Part shown: one piece after another, positions 11,337-21,800 of the stretch
Layout of the letters: each line of letters opens with the position of its first letter
Position numbering within the stretch: the stretch's first letter is position 1
Origin: Gnetum montanum
Lineage: Eukaryota; Streptophyta; Gnetopsida; Gnetales; Gnetaceae
Direction of reading: 5' to 3'
Assembly: GCA_015680685.1 (NCBI GenBank)
Contig: MNCI01004609.1
Coordinates: forward strand, 169,788 to 233,787
DNA: 64,000 nucleotides
Position numbers and translations under genes: made by a program
The notes under the pieces: generated by a model
What the model was told of the DNA's origin: nothing
Databases searched by the model: none
The model's input: the letters and a program-made list of their open reading frames with translations, nothing else

Positions 11337-13820
11337 TTAGAATGGGGGGTAACCCCCATGACTAAAAATTTGGCCATGGCTAGGATTAATAAGTAGATGA
11401 GTAGGATCCATGCATGTATGAAACATTGGTAACCATTCATGCTCCAGCCACGGGGTGTCTATTGGTGGTGTGGTGGCTAGGTAGAGAAATTTTTGGCCAC
11501 ACACTTGATGGTTATATGGATGGTGGGCCAGGGTATGAGGTACGTTAACATTATGGATGGCTAGCCAACGATTACATCCTTGATTATGGTATGATATGCA
11601 TGGATTTATTTGTCTCCCCACACTTGTAGATTCATTGGTTGGATTTGGAATTAGAGTACTAACAATTGGTGACGCTTGTGTATAATCAGAGGACGTCAGT
11701 TGAGACAAGGAAGGTAATGCATTAGATTGGCCTTATGCTAGCTCAGTTGATGTGATGGGTTCATGCATGGTTTGTTTTGTCCTATGGCCTTTCCTCCAGA
11801 AGGGGTATTTCCATCATTGCGGTTGGGACCCATAAGTGTCAACATGTCTATGCACATTAGCAGCACAAGTGGCACTCATTTGTTGATATTTAGATGCTAA
11901 ACCTTCATGTGTTGCTAGCAATGGTATATAATGAGATGGATTATGAGAATGTCGAGGATAGGATGGATGGTAAGAGGTGCAAGGTGGTGATCCTTCAGGG
12001 GATGTCATGGGTTGATGGTACTCAAGAGAGTGGTAGTGGTAATTAGAAGTAGAGGATGTAGAACTAGTTAGAGAAATAGGGTGTTGAACATAATATCCAT
12101 GTGATTTTGACGAATATGGCTGATTTGGATGTGGCCTCCCCCATGACTGTGGTTGCTGCCACTACGGTTGATAACTGTGTTGAGGTTGGCAATAAGTTTC
12201 CCTAGGATGGTACAATTGATTATGGGACTATCTATAATTACCTTGTGGGAGAGGAAATCTCCTGGGCATGTGCTTTTGCACAAACTTCAAATTTAAGGCA
12301 CCTACCCAATACTCCTGTAGATGCAACAATATAGGGCATTAGCCCTTCAGATGGTCATATATGCATAGGTCACATCCATTATCTTTGTTTGTGGTTGAGT
12401 CTATAGCCTCATTTTCTTTAGCCATTTTTCCCATTTGCTAAAAAGTGTTCTTGGCTTTTTCCTGGTTTTGTATCCTTTGTTTATTGTAATCACCTACCTT
12501 GTTTTGCATGATCCTCTTCATGACTATCTCAATAAGAGTTGTGATGTTTTCACTTACCCATTTGGACATCCTATTAAACTTTGCTTCTAGGTCATTAATA
12601 GACTCCTATAATAACAAGGTTTGTTGTGGAGTCACCTTATCAAGAGTAGTTTCATTCTCCTTACCATAGATCTAGATCTCCTTTGATTGAATACTTGGGT
12701 TCCATTGATATTTCTCGACATTCTCCGATTTGCATATCTCTCCTTATTCTTTTGCCACATGCTCTATTAGCTCTTTGATCTAATGGGCTCGAATTTTGTA
12801 TAATTGCCTTGGGGCATACATCCCAAGGGTCTCCCTTGTTTCATTATGAAGTCCATCTATGATGTGGGAAAGTTGCCTTTCCTCGAAGAACCCATGGCCT
12901 GGGCATCTATTCAATAAGGCATAATATCTATCTAAGGCCATGTCCAAGGGTTCATGTTGTTCTTATTTCTACTCTTGGATCTGTCTCCTCAGGTTGGACA
13001 CTCTTGCATAGGTTTGGTATTTCTTGTTGAAAAGTTCCAGCATTATAGACTATCGTCAGATTGAATTTGGTCTCAATGATCTATACCAAAATTGGGCTCT
13101 ATCAATTAGTGTCCTAGGAAAGAGCTTAAGCTTTTGCCATCCAATTTTAATGTTGTAGTAAGCACAAGAATCATGGAAGGCTTGTAAATGCTATTATGGA
13201 TTTAAATCATAGCCCCCTACAAATTTGGGAATATTGTTTATCTCAAGCTTAAGTAGATGACTCTTTTTGTGATGTTTGTGAGTTATCTTAAGTGCCTTTG
13301 TGATACGCATTAGGCTCTTAGTGGCTAGTAAGGGTTCATCATCATCCAATGGGTTGTGAGGGAAATTTCTATCTCTATTAATTTGATCATGATGTTGTTG
13401 TCTTTGACCCTTCCCATGGGTTCGATTCTGGTTTTTAGTCTGACCCTTTAATGGAGCTCTATCTCTATACCTATGTTCATCTTTGTCAGAACTAGACGTT
13501 GAAGGAAAAGAGGAAGATGAGGAACTAGCAGGATTTCCATGGCTTTTATGGTGTTCTTTGGAGTCCTTTGATTTATTATTTCTAGGTTTCGAGAAGGTCT
13601 TAGGCCTTGAGGCCTTCCCTAGTTTAGGACTTACGTCATCTCCTCTAAGATTGTCTACTTTAGGTGAATGTAGTCTTTGAGTGTTGTTAGGGTGGTTATG
13701 ATCATAAGAAATCCCTGCATAAGGTTGATCACTCCAATCTTCTTCATTGTATATCTTGTTAGTTCTCCAATGAATGTGTTTGTTATACAGTTCATAGTCA
13801 TTTCTGTGTAAGAGAGACAT
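11337..13820 (-). pseudogene. gag polyprotein relic, copy 1
   Basis: The first 208 codons (13,820-13,194) are still open, starting MSLLHRNDYELYN. They run through a basic, serine-rich region and an acidic patch (DDDEPLLATK) to IPKFVGGYDLNP. The gag core follows with in-frame stops: motifs RRQIQEWK, LDRYYALLNRCPGHGF and LSHIIDGLHNETRETLGMYA resemble the retrotransposon gag domain of Athila/Tat elements. A single CCHC-like knuckle (CDLCIYDHLKGQC, with the Q codon mutated or nearly so) comes before a proline/histidine/serine-rich tail ending SHGGYPPF at 11,337. Interruptions are mostly TAG/TAA/TGA. Role: capsid protein of an element that has lost pol. Confidence 0.8.
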
Positions 13821-13925
13821 TGTTGTTGGTTTATGGTGTGTGATTTAATATTTTCTCAAGGACATATCATTAATACCTTTTATATTAATCTTGTATAATA
13901 TAACTAATCTAGATAACTAGCACCA

Positions 13926-13943
13926 TCCTTGACAATGGCGCCA
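13926..13943 (-). other. primer-binding site, tRNA-Asp type
   Basis: The minus strand reads tggcgccattgtcaagga one base after the LTR end. It is the best-preserved of the tRNA-Asp-type sites in this window. Confidence 0.85.
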
Positions 13944-13944
13944 A

Positions 13945-14804
13945 TGATAAGTGGCGAGGTACCCCTACGCCCAACCATATGAATCACAAGCATTCATGCA
14001 CGATTTGGTCAAATTTCGTAGATGGGACTAGTTGTGGCATCTAGATTGTTATGCTATGATAGCAGTTCATTGTCTTCCCACTTGGACTAGTGGTAGCTTT
14101 ATCATGTATGGTTTAGTCCAAAGTGAGGCATATGATGTTGTCTAATTTCTGTGCTACTCCTAATGACAATAGAGAGATAAATGAATTAAACCAATGGATG
14201 ATAGAAAACAAGATCTAAACTAGCCTATGTGTGATGAGTATCCGCACTTAATTGTTCATACACGTCTTGGACTTCATGAGGCTACTTCTAGGATTGCCAA
14301 GCACATGTCACTAGTTATGCCAAATAATACACTTATGAATTACCAAGCATCTATACTTAAATGTTTATGATTAAGGTGTACACATTCTGCTTAATAAACA
14401 TGAATAGTAAATAACAATAAATGAAGACACTTAACTAAATAAAGCAGTAAATAATTAACGATTAAAAGCAATAACAATCTAAGTGGATGTCGCAATGATG
14501 AGAGTAATCTCGATCTTTATTGCCAGTCATGTAGCATGTCCAAGTACATCACACTCAAACAAAGGTGTTGTACAATTACAAACATCACATTGTGGGCATG
14601 CACTGGGAATGACAAATTCTAATGAGAAGAAACTAAAAAGTAAAACTATCTCCCTACTTCTTACATTCTACCTCCTCTCATCCAAGTGCCCAAGTGTTAT
14701 ATTTATAGGCAAATCTAGATGAGGCAATGTCGAATTCGCTTATTGGCGTTGGGATTCTGACGTCATGTATCCAACGTTGAGGCTTGCCAAATGACGACTC
14801 ATTA
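13945..14804 (-). repeat. outer 5' LTR of the composite element (860 bp)
   Basis: It aligns end to end with 4,706-5,578. The minus-strand start is taatgagtcgtc (the first TG is now TA) and the end is ...cttatca. The TATA box is at plus 14,701-14,707. The GTTGG duplication follows it on the right. Confidence 0.85.
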
Positions 14805-14809
14805 GTTGG
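14805..14809. repeat. target site duplication GTTGG (right)
   Basis: Exact partner of 1,088-1,092, on the other side of 13.7 kb of composite element. Confidence 0.8.
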
Positions 14810-14929
14810 TATGGTATATTTTCATTATTTGTTGGTTTTTGTTGTGTTTTTCCTTAACTTCTAGAATTTTTTTAAGTTGGTATTTGGGTAGATTCATAAC
14901 ACATGGAAGAATGATTCATAAGCATTGTA

Positions 14930-15190
14930 AAATGATTCATAACATTGCATGATCAAGCTCAATGGAGGCTTGGTTGTTAACGTAGACAAAGGGTATGCAT
15001 TATGCCAATCCCATCGTCATATAACCATGCACATCATGCTCCATAGGATACATAATGATGGACAGATTGGAAGCATTGCACAATCAAACTCAATGGAGGC
15101 TTGGTGGTTGATGTAGAGAAAGGGTATGCATCATGGTAATCCCATGGTCATACAACTATGCTAATTATGCTCCATAGGATACATAATAGG
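14930..15190. repeat. 131-bp tandem duplication
   Basis: Two copies at period 131 share caatggaggcttgg and ctccataggatacataat, with about 10-15% divergence. There is no coding content. Confidence 0.8.
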
Positions 15191-15614
15191 CACGGATAAT
15201 ATCTGTAGGGTGCATTACCCTTCACAGGCCTTTTTATCCTTCAATAAAAGGTAGTTTAAAGTGTTCTACAAATAAAAGGCTTAATACAAAAATTATCCTT
15301 CACCTTAGAAGGGTGTATTCTATAAATACCTTGAATAAGAAAGATTAATTTTCTAAGTAGAAATGATTATAACATAAAATATAATAATTATTAAAATAAA
15401 TTAAAAGTATTAATCAAATTACAAATTTTAATATTAAGGTTCTTTGAAAATGGGTGAGAGAAAATAAGCTACATAAGTTAAAGATAATTAATAATTTTTA
15501 ATTAAATATTAAAATAACCATTACTATTTAAATTTGAAGGATAGGAAAGATATTTGCCCATCATTGAAGGGTGCCCTAGAAATTACCCTTCAAATTTAAC
15601 CCTTGATAATAGGC
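15183..15614. mobile_element. possible small non-autonomous DNA transposon
   Basis: About 414 bases (15,192-15,605) lie between exact 9-base direct repeats ATAATAGGC. Near the ends, taatatctgtagggtgcattacccttca on the left imperfectly mirrors tgaagggtgccctagaaattaccc on the right. A 9-bp duplication would suit a Mutator-like element. The inverted repeats do not reach the very ends, so this is tentative. Confidence 0.3.
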
Positions 15615-16590
15615 GAACTAATTTGGATCTATGTTCTAATTCATGGGTTTAGTTGTCCCTACTCACTTTTTTAATGTCAAGATGCCTCATGTTATTGGTA
15701 TGGTTGCACCTACTACAATTTGTTTTGGTGTCAACTTCAAAGTTTTAGGGCTCACTAACTCAAATATATATGACATAATTATGAGAAAATATTGGATTCT
15801 AGGTTGAGGCCAGTGATTAGCTTTTACTATTTTTGTTTTTGGTTAAAACTTAGAAAAGATAACATACAGGTTTGTCTTGGTATAGGATCACATACATCTC
15901 ATAATGTGTTAAAATTTGAGTTGTAACTATCATCATTGCTTATACAAAGAGCTGAGATATCCATTGTTCATGGTTGAATAAATAGAGAGGTTAAGTCATA
16001 ATTCACCTCTAGTTAGGTGCAGCAGTTATAAGTGGTTTTTTTTTTTTCGATGTTTGCACATTATTTAATGTGGTCAATGCTTTAACTACACATAATCATG
16101 CAAAGGGAATTTTAAAATGGTATTTTTGAAAATATTTACTTGTCAAAACTATAATCATCAATTTGTAAAACCACCCGTTTTCTCTATCCACATCTTCTCA
16201 GTTCCCTCCATCCACACATAAGTGATGTTTTTCATGTGGTTTAAATTTTAAAAGAAATTTTTTTTTTCAAAAATTCTTTAGTGAGAATTTTTAATATTGA
16301 TTATAAGGATAAAAATCAGAAAAAGCATCTCTAAAACCTTTGATCTCTTGGACTCGGTAGTTATCAAAAAGTAGTCCTTAAAAGAAGCTACTCCGGCTCT
16401 GTTGGAATGGCACGACATGTTAAATCAGAGCCACCTACAAAATAATCATCCCCAGCTTACTCCGTTTTTACTCATCATGGGCCTGCGTGTCGATTCCAGG
16501 GCCGTAATATGCATACCCACGTTCACACGGGAAAAAATAAAAAATCCCTTGGTGCTTCGGACAATATATGTCTTAGGCTTAGATTTGCGT
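15615..16590. other. intergenic sequence, nothing recognised
   Basis: Mostly AT-rich without LTR or LINE motifs. From about 16,380 the composition becomes less AT-rich and CpG appears (for example gccgtaatatgc, ccacgttcacacggg), unlike the decayed repeats. This could be the upstream flank of the duplicated locus that follows. Confidence 0.35.
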
Positions 16591-16599
16591 GACCGCCCT

Positions 16600-18330
16600 G
16601 GTTTAATTTTGCAGCTTCCCACTTGCTCTCTGAACTGGAATGCTCCCACTCCCAGGTTTAGGTTAGAAATTCATTTGTTCTGTCAGTTTGATTGGCTTGG
16701 TTTCAGACATATATAGGAAAAGATGCCTGGACGAACCACCGTGGGTTTATGTTAGGGCTTGACACAGAACCGAAAGCAAGTTGAAAAGGTGCTGTTTCTA
16801 TCCATGGATGGGACTGATTTTGTTATGCTTATGTATTGATTAGCTATTTGTTTTTATTTGTAGTTGATTGCATCCAAATAGGTTCTCCTCCACGAACTTA
16901 GGCATTTTGGACATAAGGAAAATTGAAATGGCAACGGCATTTTTGGTTTTTCTACGATCATATTTTGATTTTTTGCTTTAACGGAGTGCAGTTCACTTAC
17001 GGGGGTTGATCTTTGCGATGCAGAATCAGAGACCAGAACCTGCACCTGTCATGGTTCTAACTCCTCTTTTAGTAATGGTAAGTAAAATAGATTTTTAACA
17101 TATGTTTTCGACAATTTATTAAGCTATTTTAATAATTGCTAGATTGCAATTTCTGTGTAAAATATAGTGATTTTTAACAAAAATTATATTACAATAACCT
17201 TGACGGTCAATTACATAATTTTTGTCCTGTTTTTTTTTTTCCTGAACGATAAAAACGAAATTGTAGAAATAATATCAAGAGTTCTTTGATAATTTGAGGC
17301 TGATAATTGCAAGCAAACTGTATCGTATCTTTGCAAACTTTTAGGGTTAAATCTTGTACTAATCACACCTTAATTACTCTTACTAATCACTGCAATTACT
17401 TATATCATATTGGTTAGTATGCAGAATAGCAATATAACTTTGAACATATGAATTATGTTACACATTGGTTATATAATCATATATATGGTAAATTATTTTA
17501 TATTGGTTTCTTAAGTTTCCCGCTTATTTGCTGCTAATTCTCAACCATGATAGAGAATTAAAATTCTATATTTGAATTTCTCCAAAAATCAAATTTTAAT
17601 TAGTAAAAAAGTATAAAAAGTTGCAGCCAATTTTAGTGGATATATCGTCTTTTCTTAATTTTGCCCAATTTAAATCTGATTATTATATGGATTTATTTCA
17701 ATTTGTGATCTGATTTCTTAAAACTAGTTGGATCTTATACAAGTTTTTAATCTATGATTTATATATGCCATGCAGTTATGTATTTACTTTACTTAACTTG
17801 ATTATAGTTATGTATTTTAAAAACAATGAGGTGTTCGTGTAGTAAGAGCTTTGCCATGGAAAACTGCATGACAAGTCCTCTTCTAAAGGCATTCTCAAAT
17901 TAAGTAACAAATATATGTTCTAAACCAGATAAAAAGGAAACAGCAGAGATGAACACAACAACTGTTTATCTGAGCAGGAACCAACCAAAGCAACTGAATG
18001 GAATGCATTTGGATTTGGTAGATCATGAACAGGAGTCATATGCAGTGCAAGGAAATTGAAGAGACCAGGATAAGGAGATAAAAGGAGAGCCAGAGCCAGA
18101 GCTCTAACCAGGGGGATTGAGTTTGAGATTAAGATTCAGGTTCATCCCTGCAAGGAAGCAAGCAAACAGGGCTCAAGTATGAATGCGTTTCCTTTGGTTT
18201 ACTGCATTGCATAATATTATTATTATTTAGAAAGTGTGATTTGCTTTCTTTTGTCTGGCTTATGATTCCTTGTCACTATATGCCAATTTCAAATTTAACT
18301 TATCCATGGTTGTCTAGACTCTAGATGGAC
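16600..18330 (+). other. duplicated non-transposon locus, copy 1 (possible gene relic)
   Basis: It aligns in the same order and orientation with 23,700-25,050. Landmarks are ctggaatgctccca (16,635/23,732), catccaaataggttctcc (16,871/23,961), ctttgcgatg, and gcattgcataatatt (18,204/24,942). One block (16,992-17,077) sits between an acceptor-like gagtgcag and a donor gtaagt. One frame reads VDLCDAESET here and VKLCDVESES in the other copy. Between the last two landmarks copy 1 is about 350 bases longer. I do not recognise a protein family, and no long frame survives. It could be a pseudogene pair, UTR/intron sequence of an expressed locus, or a noncoding transcript. Strand is inferred from the splice-like borders. 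Confidence 0.45.
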
Positions 18331-18439
18331 CTTGGCAGGGAAGACTACTCATCTACACAATTGCTGTGCTTCTCTCTCTGCTCTTCTTCTTGGTTAATTT
18401 GAAACATGTAAAGGAATTTATACATGCTTTGGCATAAGA

Positions 18440-18660
18440 GCTTTGAAATATAAATGTAACTGATTATTGTAGTGAAAACAGAACATACATGTTAAAGAGG
18501 ACCTTGGAAGTGGAAGCCTGAATGACATCGTTACCACTTGTATCAAAATCACAACGTTTTAAGATTGAAATTGTTATTAGTTCTGGTATGGTGCAGTAAA
18601 TCAAGGCCTTCACAAAATTTTCTTGTCTTAGAAAATTTAGAACAGACAAAAGAAAGCAAA
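18440..18660 (-). repeat. dispersed repeat segment shared with 26.93-27.07 kb
   Basis: Words agaggacctt and tgaatgacatc plus an overall match of about 100 bases recur at 26,940-27,060. Both read on the minus strand as a similar peptide (KVLFNMYVLF and KVLSHVYVLF). The second copy lies just upstream of a LINE relic, so this may be LINE-derived. Confidence 0.4.
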
Positions 18661-19440
18661 ACTCGGGGCTTTAGAAATTCTCTAAGGCACAGAGTAATTT
18701 ATGAAAAAAACATTTTGTTATATGAAGGCTTAATCCAAAGCTCATTCAGTACAAATTCTTTCAACAGACAAACCTTATGGTGTCAAATAGTCTTCACATT
18801 GTAGGCTTCTCATGAAGCTAGATAGAAAGAGTCCACTCTACCCAAAATGTCTTAATGAAAAAAATGTTGCAGAATCCAAAGTCAGATGAATGAATCACTA
18901 GGTAATCCAATAGGTGGAGAAATAGGAGAAAAAAATTATGCACAAAAGCATGTAGACAATCCTCACAGGTGACTAATAAGCCTTTCCTTAAATAGGTTTG
19001 TCTTTTAAAATAGTTTTTCAGTAATGGAAAAAATGCACTTAAGACAAGTAGTCAAGTATCCCTTTCTTTTCAAGTCTATAAACATTGAAGTCCTTGCACA
19101 TTTTGACCATAGAGATAAGAGACAAGCAGGAAGAGATAAGTCTTTTCCAATTGCAAATCCCAAATTTGAATTTGCTTGGTAGCAACATCAATATTTATAG
19201 TTAGTCTCCAAGCTATCCTGTAAAGTCTTTGTTTTTTCTCACCCGCATTAAAAAAATTTATCATCACAATAACAATAAATGTCAGGCTTGGCCTTTTCAG
19301 AGCAGACTTTAAGATACATACCCATTCACAATAAACTTTACATGAAAGCTTTCAAAATTTAACAAAAGCCTTCATAAGTTGCTCATGTTTGACATTGTAG
19401 CCTTTTTTCATGAGATCAGCTATATGGCTTTTCCATTTGT
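18661..19440. other. no identifiable gene
   Basis: AT-rich with scattered stops in all frames. A minus-strand open stretch at 19,076-19,267 has no motif I can assign. LINE 3'-end relics lie downstream, and this may be more of the same. Confidence 0.35.
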
Positions 19441-19442
19441 TA

Positions 19443-19530
19443 AAAAACTTCAAATACTTATTATTTTAGCCTTCTAGTATGGTTATAAAAACTTCAAATA
19501 CTTATTATTTTAGCCTTTTAGTATGGTTAT
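19443..19530. repeat. 44-bp tandem duplication
   Basis: aaaaacttcaaatacttatt begins at 19,443 and again at 19,487. The two 44-base units differ at about one position, so the duplication is much younger than the surrounding sequence. Confidence 0.9.
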
Positions 19531-19949
19531 ATAAGAGAGACTTAAACACTCAATGTGACTTTGTGATATCATAACCTTTGATTGTTAAACCTCATTATGA
19601 CAAAGATGTTAGCCCATATGATTATTATTCAATATGCCTCATTCCTTTCCTGATACGGAGGGGTTTGAAAAAATTAAAGTGTGCTTTTTTGGGTAGGCAA
19701 AGTATCTTTGAAATGAGACATGAACGTGGAGGGATAGTATAAAGTGTTCTAAGAGAAAATGTCATGATATGTTCTAGAGCAATGATCAATCTCCTGTTAA
19801 ATTGAAGTTACAAAATTTTATGCTTAGTGCACACTTAAAACTGTTCCTCATTAAGACTTTTGAAACTGAAATTGGAATTGAAGCATTATTATGTTCAAAC
19901 ATAAAGACAAATTCTACAAAATTGAGCTAGTACCAAGAGAGGCAACAAA

Positions 19950-20398
19950 AATAAATAATATAAATTTTTTGCTGTAACATTGTAACATAATGTCAAATGG
20001 GTAGTCATAACATAGAAAAGATATACGTGCAACTCATCCTCAGGAATTCCTAACTTGTACAACCTGCAGGTGCATTCTTCTTAGGAGAGTTAAATAAGCT
20101 GAAGTCCATTTATTACCATCAAATCTTACTCACACTTTTTACTCCTTGTACAAGCGGCTTCTGCTATTTTCTTTTTAATATTTGTTTACATGAAGTTCCT
20201 GAAGACAAAAGAAATACATGCAACTCATCCTCAAGAACTCTTGACATGCATAACCTGCACATGCATTCTTTTTAGGGGAATTAAATAAGCTTAAGAACTT
20301 GCTTACACTACGAACACAATTACAGTTCATTGACGAGTGGCTTCTACCATTTTCTTTTTAATATTCGTTTACATGAAGCGCCTGAAGACTAATGGTAA
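19950..20398 (-). pseudogene. LINE ORF2 3'-end relic, tandemly duplicated (191-bp period)
   Basis: The minus strand reads EECTCRLYKLGIPEDELHVY, the pattern of the C-terminal zinc-finger region of LINE reverse transcriptases (C-x2-C, then EDE-x-H, then hydrophobics). The second cysteine has changed. A second diverged copy lies 191 bases to the right (caactcatcc at 20,030 and 20,221), and both are followed by ttctttttaatattygtttacatgaag-like sequence. The same family recurs at 54.6 kb (minus) and 55.2-56.3 kb (plus). Nothing upstream of the zinc finger is recognisable. Confidence 0.55.
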
Positions 20399-20399
20399 T

Positions 20400-21180
20400 G
20401 CAAACATTTTTTTACTTGGTGATTACGTGGGTTAATACTGATCATGTTCTTAGCATCAGTGATTTTAAAATTGTCAGAGGGGATAGTGTAATTGTTGTTG
20501 CTATTGAAGTAAAAGAGATGGCTGAAGGGTAATGCATGTGTGATGGCAACGACGCAATCATGCAATTAACAATGATAATGCTTTGAAATTTCAAGAGTAA
20601 CCTTCTCTATGTTACTTGTGCGTAACAGTGTAGTTTGTGCATCTTTACATTATCTACGTTGTGAAATTGGGCTGCCCATCTGACAGACTTTGTGGTTTTT
20701 AAAAATCCTACTTATTGATGTGCAATGAAGCTTTTTTTCCTTTTTTCTCTCTGAAATTTATAAATTTTTGTGGCAAAATTTTGACGTTGATGCCCTTATG
20801 AACTTGTTTTTGGGAATTCTAAGTTATAGTGTGACTATAAATTTGGTTGGTATTACAAAATTCTTATGCTTGATTCTTTCCCCTTCCCCTTTTTGCTCTG
20901 TGTGGAATGTTTCCTTTGCCAAGTCTTAGACTCCCAGATTTTGATTCATTCGATTTTTGTAGGAGCTTTTGTGATTCCTAAAAAAAAATTTCACTCTATA
21001 TTGGTTGTTGAGATTAAGGTTTATAAGACTTTGTAAAAATTGGCAAAGCATACCTATAAAGCATAATCATCATTTGCATTCACTTTGATATATTTTTTGT
21101 GTGGATCTTCTAGGAGAGTATAAACCTCATCTACATACTTATCATCATTATTCTAGTCTTATTTTGATAAAATGGGGTGG
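20400..21180. other. no identifiable gene
   Basis: AT-rich intergenic sequence. No retroelement end or coding motif was seen. Confidence 0.4.
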
Positions 21181-21800
21181 CTACAGAAGTTCTTTTTCAC
21201 CATTTACCTCTATGAAGAGCTAGATTTTGTTTAATTGAAATTTCGTCAAATCATCTTTAATCATTTTTGTCCTTTTTGGTCTTCCATGTGGTGGCTTTTC
21301 TCAAATAGCAATGTAGCATCCTAATTTTATAGGTTTGTTGTATAATCTTCTCTGCACATGCCCAAACCATCTAAGTCATCTAAGTTGCCATTCTTGAAAC
21401 TTAAACCATCTAAGTCACCATTCTTGAAACTTATTTGAAATAGAAGCTACTATAAGTTTTTTGTTAATGTCTATGTTGTGTATTTTATCTCTTCTTGTAT
21501 CATTTAACATCCATCTAAACGTTCTTATCTTTGCTACACTGGTTTGTTGTTTATGCCCAACATTCAACACCATATAAAATAGTAGACCAGATTACTGTTT
21601 TAAATTTTTCTTTTTAGTTTTACTAGTATTCTTTTATCACATAGAACATCACTAGCCTATCTCCATTTTGACCATCCTGCCTCAATTCTATTTCTTTTAT
21701 TTTTTTACAATTTCAGCATCTGATTAGGGCATTGATCCTAAGTAATGGAGTAGTTTACTATGAGTGACTTTTTGGACTTAAATTGTTACTTCTATTTTAC
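21180..21800 (-). pseudogene. LINE (RTE-like) reverse transcriptase C-terminal relic
   Basis: The minus strand gives LYGVECWA (about 21,590-21,555), then a short divergent stretch with arginines, then WFGHVQRRLYNKPIKLG (about 21,370-21,320), then HGRPKRTKMIKDDL (about 21,275). The order LYGSECW...WFGHVxRR...GRPxxTW is characteristic of the end of plant RTE-type LINE ORF2. Several stops and small shifts are present. A near-exact repeat of accatctaagtca-type sequence (21,365-21,425) interrupts it. Only the 3' quarter of the element is present, as usual for 5'-truncated LINE copies. Confidence 0.7.

Larger units (their letters stand above)
10660..13944 (-). mobile_element. internal region, copy 1 (PBS, gag relic, no pol)
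   Basis: It aligns with 1,354-4,705. It holds the better gag copy and about 650 noncoding bases after it. Left of about 10,660 the similarity to copy 2 stops, because copy 2 was deleted there, so the true end toward pol is not visible. Confidence 0.7.
1093..14804 (-). mobile_element. composite Athila/Tat-type LTR element, tandem LTR-int-LTR-int-LTR
   Basis: Reading on the minus strand the order is: full LTR (14,804-13,945), tRNA-Asp PBS, gag relic, an inserted foreign element, 3' noncoding end with PPT, full LTR (5,578-4,706), a second PBS, a second gag relic, and a truncated LTR (1,353-1,093). The outer ends share a perfect 5-bp duplication GTTGG. The middle LTR has a PPT on one side and a PBS on the other, so it is shared by the two internal segments. 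This is the structure expected after unequal recombination between LTRs of one insertion. Ty3/gypsy and Athila/Tat assignment rests on the tRNA-Asp PBS and gag; no pol is visible in either copy. Confidence 0.8.

Noticed and set aside
13483-13680. Plus-strand open stretch of 65 codons
   Set aside because: It is the antisense of the intact part of the gag relic (13,194-13,820, minus).
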